From contig SAAL01000017.1 of NCBI GenBank assembly GCA_009929445.1, positions 1-44,681 on the forward strand: a stretch of DNA of 44,681 nucleotides. Reading direction: 5' to 3'. A program made the translations under genes and the position numbers. This DNA is from Bacteroidia bacterium. Lineage in GTDB: Bacteria; Bacteroidota; Bacteroidia; Bacteroidales; Paludibacteraceae. Shown here in pieces: positions 1-10,200 of the stretch. How positions within the stretch are numbered: the stretch's first letter is position 1; every line of letters starts with the position of its first letter. The notes beneath the pieces are model-generated. The model ran no database searches, was not told the DNA's origin, and saw only the letters and a list, made by a program, of their open reading frames with translations.

Positions 1-303
1 AAAAATTCAAGACTGCGCCCGCTTCACTCGAAAAATTGGCGTTCGATCGGCTAAATCGTCCAAACTCGCCTCAGTTGTTTCTAAAATTAGAAACAGCTAT
101 CCAGGCTCAAACAAGGACGATTTTTAACGCCGCTCTCTCTGATTTTTTGATAAAGAACTCACGCTCGGCATTGTTCAAACAAGTTTGACACTGCTCTCGC
201 TTAATCGTTCTTTTCGGCTCACCGGACGAGGTCGCCCGTTAGCAAACCTTTCTGCAACTGATTAGTTGATAATTACTTGCGATAGTTAAGTTATAATATT
301 TTC
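1..303. other. Gene-less left edge with two palindromes
   Basis: No reading frame here is convincing on either strand. The stretch holds an 18 bp palindrome at about 90-107 (arms GTTTCTAA and TTAGAAAC) and an imperfect one at about 173-191 (CAAAC-AA-GTTTG core). A short hairpin, CAACT-GATT-AGTTG, lies at 256-269 downstream of the last pectate lyase gene, but it has no clear T-tract. Base composition differs from the neighbouring AT-rich intergenic DNA. It may be a remnant of an intergenic repeat or the edge of another element; nothing firmer can be said. Confidence 0.4.
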
Positions 304-2085
304 TCAGACAATTATAAATTTCGAAACGAGTACATTATCGGAATCTGTAATGGCTTTTACAATGATAATTTTTTCTGAATTTGCACTTTTCAGGGGAATA
401 TTCACAATATTGCTTCGTAACGAGGCAAACTGATTAACCAGGATTCCGGAAAGATTATACAAATATACAGCCCTGACGATTTCAGGTGCTTCAATAGTAA
501 AATGATTGTCATTCGAAGTATATTTTATTCTGAGTTTACTTTCGTGCATCGGGCGGGCATCAAATAATCCGGTTGCATCCTGATTTTGTTGAAGTGTAAT
601 ATTTTCAACAATGCTGTTAAGGTACACTTCAAGATATGTATATCCCGTTTCGTTCAATTCGTTGGCCTGTTTGCCGGGATAGTTTGTTTCAAGCCAACCA
701 TCGGGGACGCCGTCAATATTGGTATCTGCAGGAGCTGTTCCGGCTGTTAATGCAGGCCATGGCGACCAGGTAGCATCTGCGCCGGCAGGTTTAGTATCCC
801 ACTGAGTGTCAATTATTCCCGGTTTCAGTGGATCTCTGCTGCCTATGAAGTGAGTAGTTCCGTTGCGCACTTCATCGATAACTCTGGCATCATAAGCATC
901 GCGACTCAATGATGCACCTGCAAAGTGGAGCACTTTTTCACAGGCTTTTTGGGCAGTATGAGTTGTAACCTGAGAAGAAACTTGCGTTTCATTCCAAAAA
1001 CCTTTAATTTCCAAAGGATTACTTAATTTCATGGCTATTTTATCCGCTTCAGGAACCGACCCGTAGGATGAATGAAACTGGTTGTAAACACCGTAAGTCC
1101 AGTTATCATTGGTAGCGTTTTGGCAAGCGGTAATGTCCTGTGAAACTGAACTTGTGGAGGCATCAATTACGTTTCCGTCCACATACAAATGTCCCCAGAT
1201 ATTGTATCGCAACTGAGCGGGATCTTTCGATTTGTCGAGACTGATGATTCTACCTCTGCCGGTTTTGGTGAGCGTCATTGGGCCCGGCTTGTAGAAATTA
1301 TTAATCAGATTGATATCCATGGCTTCGCCGCCGTAGGTATTCCCGTAATTGTAGTTCACATTATTGCGGTGATCCACTTTTTCGGTGAAAGGCGGATCTT
1401 CAAGTCCGGGTCCGAAGCGGGGAGTACGGCTGGAGTGATGCGCCAGGAGATTATGATGAAATGATGCATTGGTACCTCCCCAAATTCCTCCGTATCCGTG
1501 TGCTCCCTTATCGTGATTGGACAAGCGCAGACTCTCTGAAATAATGCTCCATTGCAGGGTGAAATAGTCGCAATTGTAAAACGAGGCACACTCATCGGTA
1601 CTCCAGCTGATGGAGCAATGATCGACGATAACGTTTTTGAAGAACCTTCCGCCCAGCGCATCTGCCCCTCCCGAAGCCACCGCATCGTCGCCCATTCTGA
1701 ATCGGAGGTATCTCACTATGACGTTGCTTGCAGAAATATTGACAGGAAAATTACCTATACAGACACCTTCGCCGGGAGCTGACTGTCCGGCAATGGTTAC
1801 ATCGCCGTTTTTAATATCGAGATTGCTTTTCAGCATGATGGTGCCGCCCACTTTGAAGAGGATAATTCTTTTTCCGGTACGACCCACACACCACCTCAGT
1901 GAGCCCTCGCGGGTTGTGGCAGAGCCATTGCTGTTATCATCCAGGGTATTGACATAATAAACCGTTCCACCTCTGCCACCGGTAGCATACATTCCTCCTC
2001 CTTCGGCTCCCGGAAATGCAGGGACCTGACTGAAGAGCGCTTCAACAGCAAACAAGATGACCAGTAAAGGAAAAAAAACCTTCAT
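304..2085 (-). CDS. Pectate lyase, PL1 family, with T9SS sorting tail
   Basis: This 593-residue secreted enzyme should cleave polygalacturonate by beta-elimination. A signal peptide covers about residues 1-20, followed at once by the PAFPGAEGGG start typical of Bacteroidota PL1 enzymes. The parallel beta-helix carries the VDHCSISWS motif (154-162) and SRTPRF (219-224), whose arginines match the catalytic RxPR region of PL1. A calcium-binding-like module with DTNIDGVPDGW starts near 454, followed by TYLEVYLNS. The last ~75 residues (YLYNLSG near 541, ending VSKFIIV) fit a type IX secretion C-terminal domain, so I infer export to the cell surface or medium. It is the last gene of the pectin locus, 37 bp after the middle paralogue. 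Confidence 0.93.
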   Translation of the reverse strand: MKVFFPLLVILFAVEALFSQVPAFPGAEGGGMYATGGRGGTVYYVNTLDDNSNGSATTREGSLRWCVGRTGKRIILFKVGGTIMLKSNLDIKNGDVTIAGQSAPGEGVCIGNFPVNISASNVIVRYLRFRMGDDAVASGGADALGGRFFKNVIVDHCSISWSTDECASFYNCDYFTLQWSIISESLRLSNHDKGAHGYGGIWGGTNASFHHNLLAHHSSRTPRFGPGLEDPPFTEKVDHRNNVNYNYGNTYGGEAMDINLINNFYKPGPMTLTKTGRGRIISLDKSKDPAQLRYNIWGHLYVDGNVIDASTSSVSQDITACQNATNDNWTYGVYNQFHSSYGSVPEADKIAMKLSNPLEIKGFWNETQVSSQVTTHTAQKACEKVLHFAGASLSRDAYDARVIDEVRNGTTHFIGSRDPLKPGIIDTQWDTKPAGADATWSPWPALTAGTAPADTNIDGVPDGWLETNYPGKQANELNETGYTYLEVYLNSIVENITLQQNQDATGLFDARPMHESKLRIKYTSNDNHFTIEAPEIVRAVYLYNLSGILVNQFASLRSNIVNIPLKSANSEKIIIVKAITDSDNVLVSKFIIV

Positions 2086-2122
2086 TTTTCTGTTTTTTGA
2101 ATTTCAAACCCGATTGGATTTT

Positions 2123-3493
2123 TTATTTAATATGTTTTACTATGCTGTTCAAATATACTTCCAGGTATGTATAACCGTTTTTATTCAAATCAGTTGATTT
2201 TTTGCCCGGATATCGTTTTTCGAGCCATCCATCGGGTATGCCATCCCCGTCAGTGTCAGGCGGAGCGGGAAGTGAGTTATAAACCGGCCAGCCTCCCACA
2301 TCATTCTGACTGTCAATCAATCCGTTTGAACTCCCTTTGGATCCTTTAAAGGTAAAAGTGCCTGTTCTTGTCTCGTTCACATAACGCATGTCTAATACGT
2401 CTCTGACCAATGAACATCCTGCACTTTTCAAAACAGACTGATATGCCTTTTTGGCTGACTGTGTTTTAGGTTTAGGAATACTGAATTCTGTGTTTGAGAT
2501 AAGTTCATTCAGGGTAACATTCGGTGCAAATTCGGCAAAATTTGAACCCATTTTTACTCCGGACACATTATTTTTTGTAATCGCGCGGTTTCCTTCCATC
2601 ACATTTCCTTTCAGATAAAATCTTCCAAAGATACCGGCAGGCTGATGATTTTTACCATCATCGGCATACGGATTTATAAAATACTTATTTGTTTTCGATG
2701 CCGGTCCCGGTTTGTAATAGTTATTTACCAGGTTGTAACTACCGCCTTCAGCAGCGTAAGCATTATTAGCTCCCCAGTTATAAATTACATTGTTCCTGAA
2801 ATCCACTTTTTCCAGTTCGGACTGATTGCTGTAGCGGCTTCCGCAGAAGCGCGGATTACGGCTGTCATGACTAACCAGCAAATTATGATGAAATGTGACA
2901 TTTTTACCGCCCCAGATGCCTCCATAGCCGTGTTCGCCTTTTACGTGAGCTGAATTTCTCAGACTTTCAGCTATCAGGCACCATTGCATGGTGAAGTTTT
3001 CATTGTCGTAGAAAGATGAACATTCGTCCACACTCCAGCTCATGCTGCAATGATCAATGATTATATTTTTCTGACTTTTGCCCGAAAATGCGTCAATGGC
3101 TTCTTTAGCGCCGTCGCCAAGACGGAAACGAAGATATCTGACAATAACATTATCAGCGCTAATGATTGTTTCATGGTTGCTGATACAAATTCCATCACCC
3201 GGTGCGGATTGCCCCGCTATTGTTACATCTCCGTTATTGATAAACAGGGGACTATTAAGCTGAATTATACCCGACACGTTAAATAAAATAGTACGCGGAC
3301 CCTTTTTCCGGATTGCCCACCGCAGCGTTCCAACACTATCATTATCTTCCAGCGAAGTCACATACAAGACTTTACCTCCTCTTCCGCCGGTAGTAAACAT
3401 ACCCGCTCCTTCTGCTCCCGGAAAAGCCGGAGTTTGTGCAGATGCGGATAATGAGATAAAAACAATAAAAAGGGATGAAATGAGTGTTCGCAT
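2123..3493 (-). CDS. Pectate lyase, PL1 family, without sorting tail
   Basis: This is a 456-residue paralogue of the lyases on either side. The signal peptide ends near SASAQ (about residue 20) and is followed by TPAFPGAEGAG. Key PL1 motifs are present: IIDHCSMSWS (145-154) and DSRNPRF (210-216). The protein keeps the DTDGDGIPDGW calcium-like module and stops right after TYLEVYLNSIV, so it lacks the T9SS tail found in both neighbours. I infer that it stays in the periplasm, where it could shorten imported oligogalacturonides. It starts 6 bp after the stop of the upstream lyase, so the genes are probably co-transcribed. The exact substrate (pectate, pectin or RG-I side regions) cannot be read from the sequence. 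Confidence 0.92.
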   Translation of the reverse strand: MRTLISSLFIVFISLSASAQTPAFPGAEGAGMFTTGGRGGKVLYVTSLEDNDSVGTLRWAIRKKGPRTILFNVSGIIQLNSPLFINNGDVTIAGQSAPGDGICISNHETIISADNVIVRYLRFRLGDGAKEAIDAFSGKSQKNIIIDHCSMSWSVDECSSFYDNENFTMQWCLIAESLRNSAHVKGEHGYGGIWGGKNVTFHHNLLVSHDSRNPRFCGSRYSNQSELEKVDFRNNVIYNWGANNAYAAEGGSYNLVNNYYKPGPASKTNKYFINPYADDGKNHQPAGIFGRFYLKGNVMEGNRAITKNNVSGVKMGSNFAEFAPNVTLNELISNTEFSIPKPKTQSAKKAYQSVLKSAGCSLVRDVLDMRYVNETRTGTFTFKGSKGSSNGLIDSQNDVGGWPVYNSLPAPPDTDGDGIPDGWLEKRYPGKKSTDLNKNGYTYLEVYLNSIVKHIK

Positions 3494-3499
3494 AGTTGT

Positions 3500-5197
3500 T
3501 TATTTAATAATTTTTGAAGAAAACTTTGTGTTGTCTGCCAGCGTTGACTTCACTATATAAATACCTTTCGGTAAAATAGTTGAATTTATTGTTGCATTTG
3601 AATGATTAATCACCCGTTCCATGACCATTTTTCCTGAAATATCATAAATACTCACTTTTTGAATCATTGATTCGGAGCTTATGTTGATAAAATTACCAGA
3701 ACGAATGAAGCTGACTTTTACGATATCAGAATTATAAATCACATCATTCATTCCTGTGGGATCACTTGCTTCCAGATACTGATTATAAGTAATATCGGCT
3801 ACAAGGCTGTTCAGGTAAACTTCAAGATAAGTATAACCATCTTCGTTGATTTGGTTGGCTGTTTTTCCCGGAAAATTTGTCTCGAGCCAACCGTCAGGAA
3901 TACCGTCGGAATTGGAATCTGCGGGAGGTGTAGCCGATTTGTATTCAGGCCATCCGCCTACGTCCGTTTGGGTATCAATAATTCCTTTGTAACCGGTTTT
4001 TGAACCGGTGTATGTATAAGTTCCATTCAATACTTCGCCCGAAATACGTGTATCAACAGCATCTCTAACCAATGAAGCTCCACCGTAAGCCAGGACTTTT
4101 TCAAAAGCCTTTTCGGCTGTGTGCTGCGGAATCTGAATGTTTTCAAAAGGAACATCCGCCCTGCATGCCACTTTGTCAACTCCCGAAGCATAAGTTACTC
4201 CGTTCCAGTTGTTGGAAGTTACGCTTGAGTTGTTGTGAAAATAATTTCCAGTAACATAAAACGTACCCCAACGTGGTCCGTAAGCTGAACTTGCATCAAT
4301 ATCCACATTCACAATCCTGCTTCGGCTGCCGCTTGAGGTCTGCGGTCCGGGTTTGTAGTAATTGGCTACAATGTTGTATTTTCCGGCTGCTTCACCGCCG
4401 TAGCCACTATTAGAGCCCCAGTTGTAAATTACGTTATTTCTGAAATCCAACCGCTCTTCATCCATCGGATTATAATAACTCAGTCCTGAGCGTTTCCAGC
4501 CATTGAAACGGGGATTACGGCTGTTGTGATGTGCCAAAAGATTATGGTGGAAAGTTGCATTTTTACCGCCCCACAATCCGCCGTAACCGTGGTTTCCTTT
4601 GTCATGAATGGAGCTGTTCAGCGATTCTGTGATAAAACACCACTGCATGGTGAAATTTGAATTGGAGTAAAAAGATGCTGCTTCATCGATGGACCAACTC
4701 ACCGAGCAATGATCCAGCATAATATTATTCCTGTATCTGCCCCACAATGCATCAGGTTCATGAGTTGTAATTTCATCACCGAGCCGGAAACGCATGTAGC
4801 GAATAATTACATTGTCGGCATCCACCACCACTTCATAGTCTTTGATACAAATGCCGTCGCCGGGTGCTGTTTGCCCGGCTATAGTTACATTTCCCTTCGT
4901 TATACTTAATCTGCTTTTGAGTGTAATGATACCACCAACTTTAAATACAATCGTTCTTGCTTCAGAACGTCCGAGACACCAACGCAGCGAACCTTCACGT
5001 GTTGCTGTATTGCCGGTGTTTGTGTCTTCGAGGGTATTTACGAAATAGACTGTTCCTCCCCTGCCACCGGTCACGTATTTTCCACCGCCTTCAGCACCCG
5101 GGAATGCAGGAGTCTGACTCAAAATCGTTGCCGGAACAATTAAGAGTATAAAAAAAGCTGCAAAGGAAAGGATGAATTTTCTCATTATTTTACTCAA
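3500..5197 (-). CDS. Pectate lyase, PL1 family, with T9SS sorting tail
   Basis: This is the first of the three tandem PL1 genes in transcription order (565 residues). A signal peptide of about 28 residues ends near ILSQ, and TPAFPGAEGGG follows. LDHCSVSWS lies at 161-169 and NSRNPRFNG at 225-233, both matching the PL1 active-site strands. The DSNSDGIPDGW module is followed by about 80 residues ending in a T9SS-type domain (VSIYDISGKMV, then LPKGIYIVKS, then KFSSKIIK). Secretion through the T9SS is therefore expected. Either Met1 or Met5 could be the start, since both leave an intact signal peptide. It lies 11 bp from the GH105 gene, consistent with one transcript. Confidence 0.93.
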   Translation of the reverse strand: MSKIMRKFILSFAAFFILLIVPATILSQTPAFPGAEGGGKYVTGGRGGTVYFVNTLEDTNTGNTATREGSLRWCLGRSEARTIVFKVGGIITLKSRLSITKGNVTIAGQTAPGDGICIKDYEVVVDADNVIIRYMRFRLGDEITTHEPDALWGRYRNNIMLDHCSVSWSIDEAASFYSNSNFTMQWCFITESLNSSIHDKGNHGYGGLWGGKNATFHHNLLAHHNSRNPRFNGWKRSGLSYYNPMDEERLDFRNNVIYNWGSNSGYGGEAAGKYNIVANYYKPGPQTSSGSRSRIVNVDIDASSAYGPRWGTFYVTGNYFHNNSSVTSNNWNGVTYASGVDKVACRADVPFENIQIPQHTAEKAFEKVLAYGGASLVRDAVDTRISGEVLNGTYTYTGSKTGYKGIIDTQTDVGGWPEYKSATPPADSNSDGIPDGWLETNFPGKTANQINEDGYTYLEVYLNSLVADITYNQYLEASDPTGMNDVIYNSDIVKVSFIRSGNFINISSESMIQKVSIYDISGKMVMERVINHSNATINSTILPKGIYIVKSTLADNTKFSSKIIK

Positions 5198-5208
5198 TTT
5201 CAGTTTGT

Positions 5209-6378
5209 TTACTTATTAAGCATAATACTTGTCCAGATAAAAGGTGCTACCACTTTCGGGTCGTTATCCCTTTTTGGTTCCGAAATATAGTATTCAAAAC
5301 TTCCGTCGCGGTAGTTTTTTTCGCCACCGAGTCCGGCAACCGAGCATGCATCGGTAATTGAGATGGTTCCATCCTCATTATTTTTTAAAAACTGTTTTAC
5401 GAACTGATCGTACGCTTTCCGACCTTTATCGAGATAATCGTTGGGTAAATATCCTTTTTGCGCTCCTTTTACCCAGGTGTAAATAAACATGGCTGAGCCT
5501 GACGATTCGAGGTAATTTCCTGTTTTATCGCCTTTGTCAGTTACCTGAAACCACATGCCGGATGAAGGATCGCGGTATTTTTCTACTGCTGCCGATATTT
5601 TGTTCAGTATATCGATAATTTCATTTCTTTTCGGATGATTTTCGGGCATGAAATCGAGCACATCTACCAACGCCATCATGTACCATCCGATGCTACGCGA
5701 CCAGAAGTTAGGTGATTTTCCGGTCACAGGATCTGCCCAGCGCTGCTGGCGGCTTTCGTCCCATCCATGATACAAAAGTCCTGTTTTTTCATCCAGTAAA
5801 TCTTCGTAAGCAGTTGTGAGCTGAAGTGCTACTTCATCAAAAAGTTCAGGAGTATTGAATGTAGCTCCGTATTCGGCCAGAAAGGGTCCGGCCATATACA
5901 ATCCATCCAGCCAAACCTGATTCGGATAGATTTTCTTGTGCCAAAAACCTCCGTTTGAGATGCGTGGATGGGTATCCATCTGACTTTTAAGCAGGCTCAT
6001 AGCCAGGCGGTATTTTTCATCCTTTGTTTCGGCATAAATCGGGAACAGCATTTTACCGGAATTGAGGCGGTCGATGTTGTATTCTTCCAGCTTGTAGCTT
6101 TTGATTGTTCCATCGGGGTTGATTACCGTATCTGCATAGCTCAGGGCATAGTTGTAATACTTTTTGTCTCCGGTTTTCCGATAGACATCGTAAATGGCCT
6201 CCAGCTCAAGTCCGTGGCAGTAGTTCCATTTCAAATCTTTTGAAAAATCGACCATCCAGCTTTCCGGATTACGTTTCATTTCTGAATCGGCCATGCTTAC
6301 AAAATTTGGCAGGGTTCTGGGGGAACAGTTCACAAATGTAACAAGCAAGACCAATCCTATAAAAAGTTCTTTTTTCAT
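5209..6378 (-). CDS. Unsaturated rhamnogalacturonyl/galacturonyl hydrolase, GH105
   Basis: The product (389 residues) belongs to the YteR/YesR type of (alpha/alpha)6-barrel hydrolases. These remove the 4,5-unsaturated uronic acid that lyases leave at the non-reducing end. QVWLDGLYMAGPF carries Asp158 and YHGWDES carries His204; their spacing matches the Asp143/His189 pair described for YteR. The N-terminus is lipoprotein-like, with TFVNC giving Cys18, so the enzyme is probably anchored in the periplasm or outer membrane. It sits between the acetylesterase and the lyases with gaps of 9 and 11 bp, which fits its use of lyase products. GH88-type activity is less likely given the match to YteR. 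The rhamnose versus galacturonate linkage preference cannot be assigned. Confidence 0.9.
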   Translation of the reverse strand: MKKELFIGLVLLVTFVNCSPRTLPNFVSMADSEMKRNPESWMVDFSKDLKWNYCHGLELEAIYDVYRKTGDKKYYNYALSYADTVINPDGTIKSYKLEEYNIDRLNSGKMLFPIYAETKDEKYRLAMSLLKSQMDTHPRISNGGFWHKKIYPNQVWLDGLYMAGPFLAEYGATFNTPELFDEVALQLTTAYEDLLDEKTGLLYHGWDESRQQRWADPVTGKSPNFWSRSIGWYMMALVDVLDFMPENHPKRNEIIDILNKISAAVEKYRDPSSGMWFQVTDKGDKTGNYLESSGSAMFIYTWVKGAQKGYLPNDYLDKGRKAYDQFVKQFLKNNEDGTISITDACSVAGLGGEKNYRDGSFEYYISEPKRDNDPKVVAPFIWTSIMLNK

Positions 6379-6387
6379 ATCAATTAC

Positions 6388-7176
6388 TTATTTTTTAATC
6401 AATTTACTAAAACTTTTGATACGTAATTTCTGTGTTTCTTTTACAAATAAACCGGCTACTATCCGTGCTCCTGACTCGTTGAAGTGAGTGTTGTCATCCA
6501 GTCCGAGGGGATAAAGGGGGCTTTCGCCGGGTACAAATTTATGAAAGAACTTTTTGCTGGACTCCACACCTTCCTTTTGCAGCCATCCGGAGGTAAGTTT
6601 TTCCATATCTACAAGCGGCACACGCTGTTCGCGGGCTACAGTTCTTATAATTTCCGGATATTCGCCGTGCGTGGGTACAAGTTCACCCGTTTCGTTGAAT
6701 TTTCTTCGGGCTACGGGCGTGCAGAGTATCGGAGTAGCTCTTTTTGCCTTAATTTCTGCCACAAAAGCGATAAAATTCAGGCGGAATTGTGCCGGATTGG
6801 TATATCGTTCTGTTTTGGTTAATGCTCCATCGTTGTGTGCAAACTGAATAATCACCACATCACCCTTCCGGGTGTTGGTGAGCAAATCGGTCCAAAGTCC
6901 TTCTTCGATAAACGTACGGGTACTACGGCCGTTTTTGGCATAATTCTTTACTACAGCTTTTTGATTGATAAATTCGGGAAGCAACTGTCCCCAACCCCGC
7001 TCCAGAAAAGGTACTTCTGTGGTTATTCCGGTGAGGCTGTCTTTTACAGTTTTCGTGAGTACCTTATCGGCCATGGTAGAGTCGCCGGCCATGAGAATGT
7101 GAACCGGACGCTTATCGGAACTGATAAGTAACACTCCGAAAATGATAAGTAAACTGTATTTTATAACTGTTTTCAT
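6388..7176 (-). CDS. Rhamnogalacturonan acetylesterase-like SGNH hydrolase (CE12 type)
   Basis: This 262-residue protein has a short N-terminal signal or anchor (about residues 1-20) and a complete SGNH set. The nucleophile motif is GDSTMADK, with Ser33. QFAHND supplies the block III Asn. DNTHFNESG supplies the Asp and His of block V. The GDSTMA form is characteristic of CE12 rhamnogalacturonan and pectin acetylesterases, including YxiM/RhgT-like proteins. It would remove acetyl groups that block lyases and hydrolases. The gene lies 9 bp upstream of GH105 in the same direction. There is no T9SS tail, so periplasmic action is likely. Specificity (homogalacturonan versus RG-I acetyls) is not visible. 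Confidence 0.88.
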   Translation of the reverse strand: MKTVIKYSLLIIFGVLLISSDKRPVHILMAGDSTMADKVLTKTVKDSLTGITTEVPFLERGWGQLLPEFINQKAVVKNYAKNGRSTRTFIEEGLWTDLLTNTRKGDVVIIQFAHNDGALTKTERYTNPAQFRLNFIAFVAEIKAKRATPILCTPVARRKFNETGELVPTHGEYPEIIRTVAREQRVPLVDMEKLTSGWLQKEGVESSKKFFHKFVPGESPLYPLGLDDNTHFNESGARIVAGLFVKETQKLRIKSFSKLIKK

Positions 7177-7258
7177 TGCTGTTATTTGATCTATTACATG
7201 ATAATGTGAGAGATTTTGAAGACCTTTCTGGTCAACAAAATGTAACTTTCGGTTCTGC

Positions 7259-10200
7259 TTAGTCGTTGCTGGTTCGGATAATTTTTTCTGTCTTTACACT
7301 TCCATCATCAAATATGGACCGAACAATGACGACTCCTTTGAAATCCCGGACTCTTCTGATCTGCTTACCGTCAACTGTGAAGTATTTTTGATCAACGATT
7401 GCTGCATTATTATACAAATCTTCAACTCCGGTTGAGCCGTATTCATAGGAATTGGAAACTCCGCTTAAACCTCCCATTTCATTGGCGGCCCGAACTGTAT
7501 AAACTCCACTTATAACTTCCTCAGGAATTACATATGTATTGGTAGTAACGAATGACACAAAGACATTGTCTTTGAACACTGCCCAGCAAAGCACGTAGTT
7601 GTTGCCAGCCCAGGTAATGGTTTTATTTTCGCCTGTTATTACAGGTGCTGCAGCCTGATCGGTATAAAGTTTTGGCTGCCAGGCATCAGTGCCGCCTAAT
7701 ACGTTTTCGATGGTGTAATTTGCAGCCTGTGCTTCGGTAAGAACCGGATTCAAAGTTACAGTTGTTGCATCTTTGGTGTAGGTTGTGCGTCGGTTGCTCA
7801 AATCCACTAAAGCAGCATTTGCATTCACGCTTTTATATTCAGCAAATACAGCCGGAACCACGTTCATCGGGTCACCCCAACCTTCTGAAACCGGCAATAC
7901 TTTCATCGTTGTGTTCAGATAAACAGCTTTTGGAGCATTCTGCCAGGGTCTTCCCAAGCGGTAACCGCTATTATTAATTGGAAATCCGTCGATGGTACAA
8001 CCGGAGAATACATAGCCCCAATCGCCCGAAGTTGCAGGAGCTGTGATGCAGTTTCCGGCACGTTCTTCCAGGTAAAGAAGCACTTCATTGAAAAACACAT
8101 CGCCGCCTCCGCAGATAAAGTCTACTGTTCCGTGTATGCTTCCACCTTCAAAATAAAGTCTTCCATCTCCTGAATAGTAAGTATCCTGATTGCTGAGAAG
8201 ATTTACGTTTTTGTAGATATTCTTATTTCCCTGATCTTGCAGCGCAACGGCTCTTCCCAACAGTGTTCCGGTGCGATAATCCATTTTATTCAAAAGCGTA
8301 ATGTCCTGCATGTAAAGATTTTTGGCACTGCTCGTGAAATTAACAGTTGCAGTTACTCCTATTCCTTCGGATGCAGGCTTATTGAACAAAACCACTTTCT
8401 CAGCGCTCTGACCGATGTAAGATACATTTGGAAGTGAAATTACCGTTTTTTGGTTGTTGTCGCCTGTTAATGTGCCTAAATCATACTCTCCGTCCGGGAA
8501 GAAAATTCTGAAACGTTCACCGGTAGAAGAAGCAGCTGTGGCAGCAGTTAAAGCGGCTTTGAAATCACCGTCTTTCCCAACCACAAAATCAAATACTTTT
8601 TTAGTAACAACAGGTCTTGACATTGTTGAAAATTTGATTGAAATCGGAGTTGTCAGGGTATTGCCTGTCAAGTCAGAAACAGTATTTGCAGGAAGTGTGA
8701 AAGTATATTCTTTGTTGTACTCAAGTCCAGTATAGGGGAAAGTGATGGTTTTCCCCGAAATAATCGGAGTCAATTCTTTGGTGTCCAATGTTGCTTTTGT
8801 GCCGGTAACGATCTGCACTTTTTCATCAAAATTCAACACGATTTTTCCGGTAGCAGAAGCATTAATGCCATTATTTGCAGGAATTGAAGATAAAAGAACC
8901 GGCGCAATTCCATCGTTTGGAACTTCCTTGTTGCCAAACACATAAATGCCCGAAATAGCAGTTCCATCATTGCTCGAAGCTGTACCAACTACTGCAGAGG
9001 TGTAATCCGGAATCCACCGAATATACACTTTCGGAGCATGATCGGCAGCGGCGGGAAGTGCAAAAGTAGTCGGATACCACACTTTGGCACTGGTCATTTC
9101 TAACTGTCCGAGTGTGGTAAAATCAGTTCCGTTAAGCGAATATTCCACTTTTTGCACCGAGTAGGCATTGTAGTTAAACAGCATTGACGATTTTACCGAA
9201 AGGTTTGTAAACTCAGTCGCATTTACTGCTATCTGATAGTAATAATTGTCAACCAATGGCTTCCAGTTTACAGCAGCAGGAGCGCCTTCGTAGCCACCGG
9301 CAGCCACCTGCGATTTGTCGAGCCAGCTTGAAGTAGTGCCATCAGCCTTGCGAAGTACCAGCGTGGACGCTTCGTTTTCGGAGTTGGATGCAAAATCGGC
9401 AACACGACCGCCATTACCGGTTAGGTAAAAATCCCATGCAGCCAGGTAATCTTTTGCACTGTAAACTGCAGTCAGGTTTTTATTCTCAGTCATCGAAACG
9501 GATCTTACAGCATTGGTTTCGTTGTTTTCCCAGTTGGTGAATGTAAAAATGTCGTTATTGCTTGCGGTAAGCGTTACATTTACACCGTTTTCGTACATGT
9601 TTTTACCGCCAACCACAGTGGGAGCCGGCGATGCATTTATCATGTAGGTTTTAGCTCCGCCTTCGGCATTCAATGTCAGTTCGTATGTATTGATGGCATT
9701 AAAAACAGCTTTTAATGTAGTATTTGCATTCAGTGTAAATGTATATGGATTGGCAGTAGAAACTACTTCGTTGGAAGCGTTTGCCCAATGTGAAAAATTA
9801 TATCCAAAATTTCTGTTGGCAGTCAGTGTTATGGAAGTTCCTTCGTCGAAACTTGTTCCCACAGGATTTCTGGTGATTGAACCTGCAGATGCCGGTACAA
9901 CTTCGGTGTCAAGCGTGTATGCGGTTACGTTGACCAGCGTTCCAGAAACCTCACCTGTAACTTTTATATTGGCTAATCCTACTTGTTTGTTATTACCCAA
10001 ACTGTAGATGTAAATCAGTAATTTACCTTCGGTATCAATCGGACTTATTGAAAGTGATGAAAGATTAATATCTACAGAAGTTCCTGAGCCGGAATTATCA
10101 CGAGCAGGAACAATACCTGTTTGCAGGACAGTTTCTGTACCATCATGTGTTTTCCATTTTACATCAATTTTACCTCCATCGGTACCATACCGCTGGCAAT

